A DNA stretch of 64,000 nucleotides from Heterocephalus glaber (taxonomy: Eukaryota; Chordata; Mammalia; Rodentia; Bathyergidae), in the NCBI RefSeq assembly GCF_000247695.1, contig NW_004624747.1, positions 10,587,056 to 10,651,055 on the forward strand. Direction: 5' to 3'. Position 1 is the first letter of the stretch, and every line of letters starts with the position of its first letter. The position numbers and the translations under genes are program-made. The notes under the pieces are model-generated. The model saw nothing but the letters and a program-made list of their open reading frames with translations. It was not told the DNA's origin and did not search any database. Positions 56,363 through 64,000 of the stretch are shown here, piece after piece.

Positions 56363-58256
56363 AGAGGCAGGGAGGTTGAAATTCAGAGGTGCAGAGTTTA
56401 GGGGAAGTTTGCTTTCTGCCCTAAGGGCAGAGAAGGGATTAGCCCTTGTGAATAAAAGGTGACAAAGCCAATTCACAGTTTAAAAAGCTGTCAGCCAGGA
56501 CCTGGGGGGGGGGGTCCCTTGGGTGACTCAGAAAAGAGGCTGTGCCTCCTCCTGGGCAGAATGAGTGGGGTGGATGGGGCCTGGGCTGGGAGGTGTCCCC
56601 ATCTCTGTGAAAGGTAAGGTCCTTTCTCCAGAAAGGGTTCCTTACACCTGCCTTGCAAGCGCAAGGTCCCAAGTTCGATCCCTGGTACCAAAAAAAAAAA
56701 GGGTTCATTCACCGCCCCCACAATTCCACGAAGCACCCCACCAAGGAGCCCAGGTGGGAAGCCCCCAAAGTCCTCTAATGCTGGGACCAGGGCCTGGGCG
56801 CCCCCACCCCCATGGAGGTTGTCTTTGAAGTGGACATGGCCGGCTGAGGCTGGGCCACACCTGCAAGGTACCTGGCCGGCTGCCCAGAGGAAGGGAATCA
56901 CAGCCGGCCACTAAGCTAAGCCAGGAGAGTGCTGTGCCCATGGCAACGGTCATCCTCATCGGAGGAGAGGGCTTCCTCCCACCTGGCCTCAGGTTTCTGC
57001 CCCAAGGAGAATTCCAGAAAAACCTCATTGAAAGCCAGAGTGGTCAGGGTGGGGCTCTAGGCCTGGGACCAGGGCCAGCCCTTTTCAGACCGAGGTATAC
57101 AAACCAGCCTCTTGTTCCTGGTCTCCTTGTGTCCTGTCCCCATGGCAGAGGATGTGACTTCATGTGGAACCTGCTGTGCGAGGGGCAGGCTCCCAGAGGA
57201 AGCCTGTGGCGCCCTGGCCCTGCCCAGCTGCTCGGTCCCAGGCAGAGTCTGCAGTCTCTGGGCCTGCTTGCATTCCTGAGGACAGAGCCTACCAAGGTCC
57301 TGGCACACAGCAAGGGCCACACGAGGGCACACATGCTAGGCCAAGGGCTCCCCAGCTCTCTTTCCCCAAATCCCTCTGCTCTGTTTTTCCTTCTTCTGGC
57401 GCTCACTGGAGAAAACAGACAAGGCTCCTCTCTCTGATCCATCCAGGTGTCAGGTGGTTGCTATAGCAGCTGAAGGGTCCAGTTGTAATTCAGAGGATCC
57501 TGAGTTCAAATTCTGACTGTGCTGCTGGCAGCTATCTCCTCAGACAAAAGGCTTTCACTGTGAAGCCTCAGTTTGTCCATCTGAAAAATGGGCAGGAGCA
57601 GCCCCAGGCCCTCAAGCAGTGGCAGTGAGAAGCTGGGATCTGCAGGATCCTGCCCCACTCAGTTCCAGCTGTGTCTGTAACTCCAGGAACCATTCAGGTC
57701 CGCAGTGACCTGGATACCAACTCTTGGAGGAGAGGACAGGCAGGAGCTAACAGGGGATGTGGGGAGGGAAAGATCTGCCTAGGGAGCATGGAGGACAGGG
57801 CTCTAACAGCAATGTTTGCTGTCTTGGACTCAACAGTTCTCCTCTGTAAAACGGGAGCATTAATGCCACCCACACAGGGTTGCCGGGAAGGCTGACGCTG
57901 AGTTACATAAGGAAGGGACAACGTCGGGTGAACCTGGGAGCTCTGGGTGGGAGAGAACATGAAGTTAGCCTTGGTGGGGGAAGCATGGTGTCACTTTGAG
58001 AGTACGTTCTGTGCTGTATGTTAACATTTCAGTCAACAATGGACCACCTTTGCCATGGTGTCCCACTGCATATTACCTAGGGACATCACAGCCATCTTGG
58101 CCTGTGTAAACATGCTGTACAGTGTTCGCACAATGGCACAATTGCCTAACGGCAAAATTTTCTGATCATATCTGATTGCTAAGAGTCACGTGACTGTATT
58201 TGTTGGGCAGTTACCATGTTCAGGCACTGGCCAATCCTCATAAGCACTTGTCCTAA
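56363..58256. other. 1.9-kb spacer between inverted arms
   Basis: Contains a poly-G run (56,504-56,514), a 5'-truncated plus ID (about 56,645-56,700), and moderately GC-rich sequence with MIR-like fragments (about 57,490-57,600 and 57,820-57,900). Long overlapping frames at 56.9-57.5 kb have no recognisable protein. Confidence 0.5.
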
Positions 58257-58553
58257 GGTAGGGGAGGTTGTCACCCCCATTTTACAGATGAGAGAAGCGA
58301 GGCTCAGAGAAGCAGGGTCACCCGGCCAAGGTCACACAGCTTAGAAGTGTAGTAGACTCACACAGTAAAATATTTTGACCCCTGAGATCATGTTCTTCTT
58401 TTTGATCTTTTATATTAACTTTATTGAGACATTCACGTACCACACACTTCACCCAAAGTGATTATTTGATGGATTTTAGTATATTCATAGACATAAGCAA
58501 CCATCACTATGGTCAGGTTAGAATATTTCACAACCCTAAAAGGAAACCCCAGT
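58257..58553 (-). repeat. inverted duplication, right arm (source copy)
   Basis: The MIR remnant (CATTTTACAGATGAGAGAAG, GGCCAAGGTCACACAGC) continues leftwards past the arm boundary to about 58,200, and the L1 3'-end remnant continues rightwards to about 58,690. This arm is therefore in its original context. Confidence 0.92.
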
Positions 58554-61010
58554 CGTTTAACCGTTACCCATTGGGGCCCAAATCCTCTGCTTTCTCTAGC
58601 CCATAGCAACTGCTATTCTACTTTCTCTTTGTAGATTTTTGTGTTCTGGATATTTCCTATAAATGGAATTGGACAATATATCGGCCTTTTTTATTTGTTT
58701 GTTTGAGACAAGGTCTCACTATGCAGTTCAGGCTGGCCTTGAATTCACTGTGTAGCCCAGGCTGGGCTTGACCTAGTGGCCATTCTCCTGTCTCAGCCTC
58801 CTGCGTGCTGGAATTACAAGTGTTCACCACTATGTCCAGCCTATATTTGGACCTTTTATGCCTAGCTTTTCTCCTCTTTTCTTTTTGTACTGGGGATCAA
58901 ACTCAGGACCTTGCACTTGCCAGGCCAGTGCCAGAACCACTGAGTTAAATCCCCAGCCTCTTTTCAATATTCATCCATGTTGTCGCACAAATCAGTACAT
59001 TGTTCCTTTTCATTGTTGAATAACATTCCCTAGTACACATATACCATGTTTTCTTTATCCAGTAATCAGTTGCATCATTCTCACTTTTTGGCTATTATCA
59101 ATAATTCTGTTTGTGAACACTGAAAAATGTAGGATTTCGTTGTGGTGGTGATCCTGAAGGTCAAACCCAGCGGTGCTCTCCTACTGACTGACATCCCCAG
59201 CCCTTTTTAAAAAAATTTTGAGACAAGATCTCACTAAGTTCCCCATATGGGACTTGAACTTGGAATCCTCCTGTCTCAACCTCCCTCCAGGCTAGGGTTA
59301 CAGGCATGTGCCCCTGTGCCTGACGTGACGGAGGTTTGCATTTGTGTGGATCCGGGCTTGTCGTTCTCCTGGCTCTGTTCCTCGAGTGGTGTTGCTGAGT
59401 CACATGGTCACTCTGCCTGCCATTTTGAGGAACTGTCTGACCATTCTCCACAGTAGCTGCTCCACCTCAGGCTTCCAGCTTCTCCACAGCCTTACCCACC
59501 CTTGTTCCTCAGGCTTTTTGAGGCCACGTCATGAGGGTCAGCTGGGCTTGGCTTCACATCCTCCCAGCGGTGGATGTCAGACAGGTGGCCACTCAGTGTC
59601 TTTTTCCATATGGTGGAATGATGTCAGGAGATGGCCTGGGCCTGCAGCAACCCTGGGCTGCATCATGCTAACTGTGAAGTGAGGCACACGTGTCTTGTTT
59701 TATAACTGGGTGTCCTGGGTACCAACTCCATGAGCCCTGGTCTGTCGGGCTCGTTGATGTCTACCTGGCAGTGGGCCTTGCCTACAGGAGGCGCTCAATA
59801 TATGAAGGCCCTCTGCTGCTGCCCAAGATCCTCCCTTGGGAGAAGTGGCTGAGCCCACCTGGCGAAGTCCGGTGGCTGTGTGGGGTTCAGGGGTGGTCCC
59901 AGCTTGTGGGTCTATGTGACTCCCAGTCCCCAAGGGCCTTGAAATCCTTCCTTCCCTAAGAGGAAAGTGCTTCCTGTCTGTCAAGAGTCTCTTGCCCTTC
60001 CAGGGCTGGGGACTTTCACCAGGAAAAATGACAGTGGGTGACACCAGTTCTTATTTGCTGGATGCCCTGGGCTCCTGCCTCACCTGCTCTTCCTACTCGG
60101 TCCTCCAACTTGGGCAGATCTTCATGCTCTCAATTAACCCAGTACCCCCACCCACTCTTTGTTTTTTTTTTTTGGAACCAGGGATCGAACTCGGGTCCTT
60201 GCGCTTGCACAGCAGGTGACCAGGTGACGAAACCACTGAGCTAAATCCCTGGCCCCTCCCACCCCCTCTTGTCATTGCAGTAAAATATAAAGAAAAGTTT
60301 ACTGCTGGGGCTGGTGGGAATGCCTGTAATCCCAGCACTCTGGAAGGCTGAGGCAGGAGAATCACAAGTTCAAGCCCAGACTGAGCAATTTAGCAACATA
60401 GTGAGATCTTATTTCACAATGAAAGAAAATAAAAAGGGATAGGGAAAAGGTGTGTGTGTGTGTGTGTGTGGAGGGAGTAGAGCTGTAAATTGGTGGGAAG
60501 TTCCTGGGCACTGAAAGAAGTTTAATAATTTACTTTCTTAAGTGTTTTTTTTTTATTTTTTTAATTTTACTGTGCTGGGGACCAAACCCAAGGTCTTGTG
60601 CATGCTACGCAAGTGCTCTACCCCTGAGCCATGTCCCCAGCCCATCTTAGCCACTTTTGGAGGAAGACAATGAGTTTGGTTTTTTATTTTTGGAATCAAA
60701 CTCCGGTCCTTGCGCTTGCGCAGCAGGTGGTGAAACCACTGAGCTAAATCCCCAGCCCAATCTTAACCACTTTGTTTTTTCCTTCTTTTTTTTTTTTTTT
60801 TTTTGGTACCAGTGATCGAACTCAGGTCTTTGCGCTTTCGAGGCAAGCGCCAGAACCACTGAGCTTAATCCCCAGCCCACCACTTTTAAGAGTACAATTC
60901 AGTGGCATTATGAACATTCATACTGTTGTGTGACTGTCACCACTACCATCTCCAGGACTCTTTGCATCTTGCAAAACTGAAATTCTATGGCCAATAAACA
61001 AGAACTCCCC
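58554..61010. repeat. L1 3'-end remnants interrupted by SINEs
   Basis: L1M-type 3' sequence at about 58,385-58,690, 58,970-59,130, 59,340-59,520 and 60,885-61,010. Inserted among it: minus B1 (about 58,690-58,840), minus ID (58,885-58,960), old minus ID/B1 (about 59,140-59,320), minus ID (60,157-60,255), plus B1 (about 60,300-60,430) with (GT)n at 60,451-60,470, old minus ID-like (about 60,555-60,645), and minus IDs (60,686-60,758 and 60,784-60,880). Confidence 0.6.
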
Positions 61011-62560
61011 ATTCTCCACCCTGCTCCCCGAGCTCCATCAACCAAGTCTTTTCAAAAGCACCTACTAAGTGCCATGTGCTAGTCCTGTACCCTGGAACAA
61101 CAGAGACCTGGCAGCAAGGTCTGCTGCCCATAGTGATGAATACCCATCTGTCAGAGGAGGAAACTGAGACCCCGAGATCAGGTCACAGGTCCCACTTACT
61201 CAGTGGCAGGGGAGGGGTGAGAGCTGTGAAGTGGGGGCTGGCTCAGTGATGTCGCCCGCGCCCCTTTCCCGACCCAGGAGAACAGCGCCTCACCGCCACC
61301 GTCCCCCGTCCTCGGACTCCAACCTGCCCCCTCCCCCAGCTGGAGCCCAGCTGCCTCTGGGGAAGTCCACCCCCAGCAGACCGGCTTTCCATCAGGGAGG
61401 TGCAAGGGCCTGTGTACATTCCTCACCACTGCCAGAGAGCTGCTTGCTCTGCTGGAGGCTGGGGCCACCCACCGGCAAAGCTCCCTCCTTCCCTTCCCCA
61501 CCCCAGCCCCCATGGAGGCGGGGCTCTCGAGGCCCACTGTCCTCTCTCTCCAAGCCTTGGTTCCCATCTGCAGGGTGGGCCCAGTAATCCCTACCTCAAA
61601 GCCTGGAGATTTGTTTGGCACTCTCTCCTCCCAACCATGCTGTCTTTTTTTTTTTTTTTCCCATCCTGGGAGCTACCACTGAGCTACATCCCAGACCCTT
61701 TAAACAAAAAAATTTTTTTTTTTTAATTTATGAGGCAGGGTTTCACTTAGTTGCCCAGCCTGGTCTTGAACTTGCTGTGCCCCTGCCTCAGCTTCCCAAA
61801 TACCTGGGATTTCAGGCTTGTGTCACCATACCCAGGCATATCAGTGAGTTAATTATGAAGGTTTGTTTCTTTGTAAATATTTTGCATTGGAGCTTTGAAC
61901 AGCATTTGTGTTCAGGTTTTTTGTTTGTTTGTTTTTGTTTCTTCCTGCCCCTGTCACCTTTCTTTCCAACAATTCTAAAATGTCACTTGGCAGCTGATGA
62001 ACCTCCTGGGGGATACTGCTATTTGCAAGCCAGAAAGGAAGGATCCATTTTATGGTCTTATTAACTGAAGTCAACTCAAATTAATGAAGTAATAATGACA
62101 AAAGTGACTAGTGTCCCCCAGCCTCTGCATGGGCCTAGTGCTCCCAGCATCTTCACTGTGATTTTCACACCCCTCTGGCAACTGGGGACACAGGAACCGA
62201 GGTTTGGGGTCTTGCCTAGGGCAGGTTGACTACTGAGTCACAGAGCTACATTTGGGTCCACAGAGTCCGGATGCAGAGCCCAGGACCTTTTCCAGCTGGG
62301 CTTTCCGACCAGCTTTCATGAAGGGAGCTGGCCATCCTGTGGAGGCAGCCAAAGAGACCCAGGGCTGGGTAAATGTGGCTGCATGTTGGGGCTCACTTTT
62401 GTCACCCAGTAAATAAAGAAGCTTTGCTCTCCTGCTCTGTGCGTGCCAGGCTTAGGCTAAGCACTGCACCTAGAAAGGTGAGAGACCAGTTCTCAGGCAT
62501 TTCCCTTGGGACCATCCCGCAACACAGGAGCCACCGCTGTTAGCAGGAACCCACCGCAGG
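61011..62560. repeat. intergenic, upstream of the TRPV4 CpG island
   Basis: A MIR (CATCTGTCAGAGGAGGAAACTGAGACCC) at about 61,030-61,200. A GC-rich unassigned stretch at 61,240-61,600. An old minus B1-dID at about 61,640-61,840. A MIR-like stretch at about 62,100-62,300. A (TGAA)n run follows at 62,583-62,604. No gene recognised. Confidence 0.5.
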
Positions 62561-62779
62561 CCAATCTCTGAGTGGTGTCTGCTGAATGAATGAATGAATG
62601 AATGCGCCTTGTACGTAGTAAGCGGCCAGGACGCCTACTGCCAGTCACGGAGGGCTCAAGATCTTGGAGCAAGAAAGACCAAGTTGCATGCAGCGCCAAC
62701 CAGAGCCCGCAAGCTCCTGCGCCTCAATCCAAGCATCAGGAAGCCCATCTTCCAGGTAAGAAAACCGAGACTCTGGTCC

Positions 62780-63180
62780 CAGCCCTGCAGCCGCTAGCGG
62801 CCCGGCGCGGCGGCGGGCGGTGGGCGTGGTGCTGGCCGGGGGCGCGGCCCCGGGAACCCGAGCCGGGAGGAGGGACGCGGGCGGGCGCCGGGCGCCGGGC
62901 GCCGGGCGCCAGCCGGGATTCAGGAAGCGCCGCGCTCCTGGTCGCCGGCGCCCAGCCGTCCCGGAGGTGAGTGGGCTCGGGTCCCGGAGGGACCGCCCGA
63001 ACGAGGACCCCTCGTGCCCCTGGGGACTCCCCTCTGGCCTGCTGGGCCCCGGAGGGTCCCGCGACTCCGAAGTCCGGGCCCGGGGCGCGCGGGAGGTGAG
63101 GGGCGGGAGGCGCGGGTCCCTTGGGCCGGGCACCACCTCGCTGGGCCGTGGCTCGATCACCCGCGGGATGGGTCCCCAGG
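62780..63180 (+). promoter_or_regulatory. TRPV4: CpG island, probable TRPV4 promoter and non-coding exon 1
   Basis: Very CpG-dense sequence, with a strong plus-strand splice donor (GGAG|GTGAGT) ending a candidate exon at 62,966. The exon carries four 7-bp GGCGCCG units at 62,884-62,911. By conserved synteny the next gene beyond GLTP, in the same orientation, is TRPV4, whose first exon is non-coding. The coding exons would lie beyond the window. The assignment is from position only; no TRPV4 protein sequence is visible. Confidence 0.55.
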
Positions 63181-64000
63181 GGGTGCGGATCTAGGTCCCT
63201 GAGACCCTAGTCCTGAAACCTACCTGGGAAGGATCTCTACCTTGGGAGACTCAGAAGAGGAGTGGGGGTCGGAGGGCGCTGAGGTTTGCTCTTGGCCTGC
63301 GAGCGAGTCGGAGGAAATTGGAAGCATGGAACGTTCAAAGAGCACTTCTTGGTTAGGGAGTCCCAGAGAGACAGGAAAACCTTATCCCCAGCTGGTACTC
63401 AGGTGGTCTCTGGGGACCGGGAAGAGACCTCCTGTACTGCCCCTTGCCTGGAAAGCCCTGCACAGAGCCGCTGATCAGCTGTCCTCCACCCCAGTGTGGG
63501 CCAGTCCCAGCCTTCTCCTCTGTCTCTCCTCCCCATCTTGCAGAGGAGGAAACTGAGGCTCAGCTTGGGATGTAGCAGGGCCTGTCTGGCTCCAGAGGCC
63601 CCCACCCCCACCCCTGCCAGTTGGCCTGTCCCTGAGCCACCTCTGTATGTGGGGTGTGCATACAGGGAGTGCCGGGGAAGTGATGGGCAGGTGGCCTTGT
63701 GGTTGTTTTGCCTCTGTTTCGCGGGGGCTGTGAACCTCTGAAATTCTAAGCACATGACATGTGCAAGCCTTGTTCTGGGATGCTAAGAACCAGTGGAGAA
63801 ATTGCACTTTACCCTTGTGGCTGGGGGCAGGGCAGGGGTTTGAGCCTGGGTTCTCTCATCTGTAATGTGGGGTACACTCTTGGGCTGTCCTGAGGAGCTC
63901 AGTCAGCAGAAGAGGGGGAGAAAAGGTAATTGGCCATCTGGGCAACCTTTTTGTGGCTCATTCTGTTTGAAGAATGGTGGGAACCTGAAAGGCTGGGGAT
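63181..64000 (+). other. probable TRPV4 intron 1
   Basis: Single-copy-looking sequence with a MIR-like fragment (TTGCAGAGGAGGAAACTGAGGCTCAG near 63,538-63,563). The last bases (63,989-64,000, AAGGCTGGGGAT) look like the start of another plus ID cut by the window edge. Confidence 0.4.

Noticed and set aside
56934..57437. 167-codon plus-strand open frame between the inverted arms
   Set aside because: No recognisable family, competing frames on both strands, and no splice or promoter support.
62645..63194. long open frames on both strands of the CpG island at 63 kb
   Set aside because: They cross a consensus donor and are GC-composition artefacts; the first TRPV4 exon is known to be non-coding.

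Overview
This is a mammalian nuclear-genome window, almost certainly from a rodent. Two intron-containing genes can be read exon by exon with GT-AG boundaries and preserved reading phase: TCHP (trichoplein) on the minus strand and GLTP (glycolipid transfer protein) on the plus strand. The organism call rests on the repeats. There are dozens of tRNA-Ala-like ID SINEs of an unusual type (box A AGCTCAGTGG, box B GAGTTCGATCC, ending in a GGTACC-like motif plus A-tail), together with B1 elements and dimeric B1-dID-type SINEs. This combination fits squirrel-related or castorimorph rodents; a beaver-like genome is my best guess, with low confidence.

Layout: 1-1142 is the 3' flank or 3' UTR of TCHP. 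Positions 1143-16176 are TCHP: twelve coding exons totalling 500 codons, plus a non-coding first exon at a GC-rich promoter near 16.0-16.3 kb. Positions 16.3-26.4 kb are an intergenic interval of about 10 kb between the divergent TCHP and GLTP promoters, filled with old MaLR/LTR-like, L1, MIR and MER5-like remnants and ID/B1 insertions. Positions 26.4-27.0 kb are the GLTP CpG-island promoter and exon 1. GLTP intron 1 (about 17 kb) holds a decayed 28-bp minisatellite, two inverted MER20-like elements, a solo-LTR-like element, a candidate processed pseudogene, a U6 snRNA fragment and an L1/ID chimera. GLTP exons 2-5 lie between 43.9 and 49.0 kb, and the 3' UTR runs to about 50.2 kb. Positions 50.2-62.8 kb are intergenic, with an unassigned promoter-like segment at 53.4-53.6 kb and a 297-bp, 99% identical inverted duplication at 56.1/58.3 kb. 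Positions 62.78-63.2 kb are a CpG island with a consensus splice donor, most likely the non-coding first exon of TRPV4. The gene order TCHP-GLTP-TRPV4, with GLTP and TRPV4 co-oriented and TCHP opposite, matches the conserved mammalian order (human 12q24.11).

The two readable genes are not functionally linked: TCHP is a centrosomal and keratin-binding protein, GLTP a cytosolic sphingolipid carrier. No bacterial-type system, CRISPR array or new protein-coding system was found. The unusual content is retrotransposition and rearrangement biology: the inverted duplication, the L1-ID template-switch chimera with a perfect 14-bp target-site duplication, the tail-less U6 fragment with a 15-bp duplication, and a compact hAT-type MITE with 8-bp flanking duplications.
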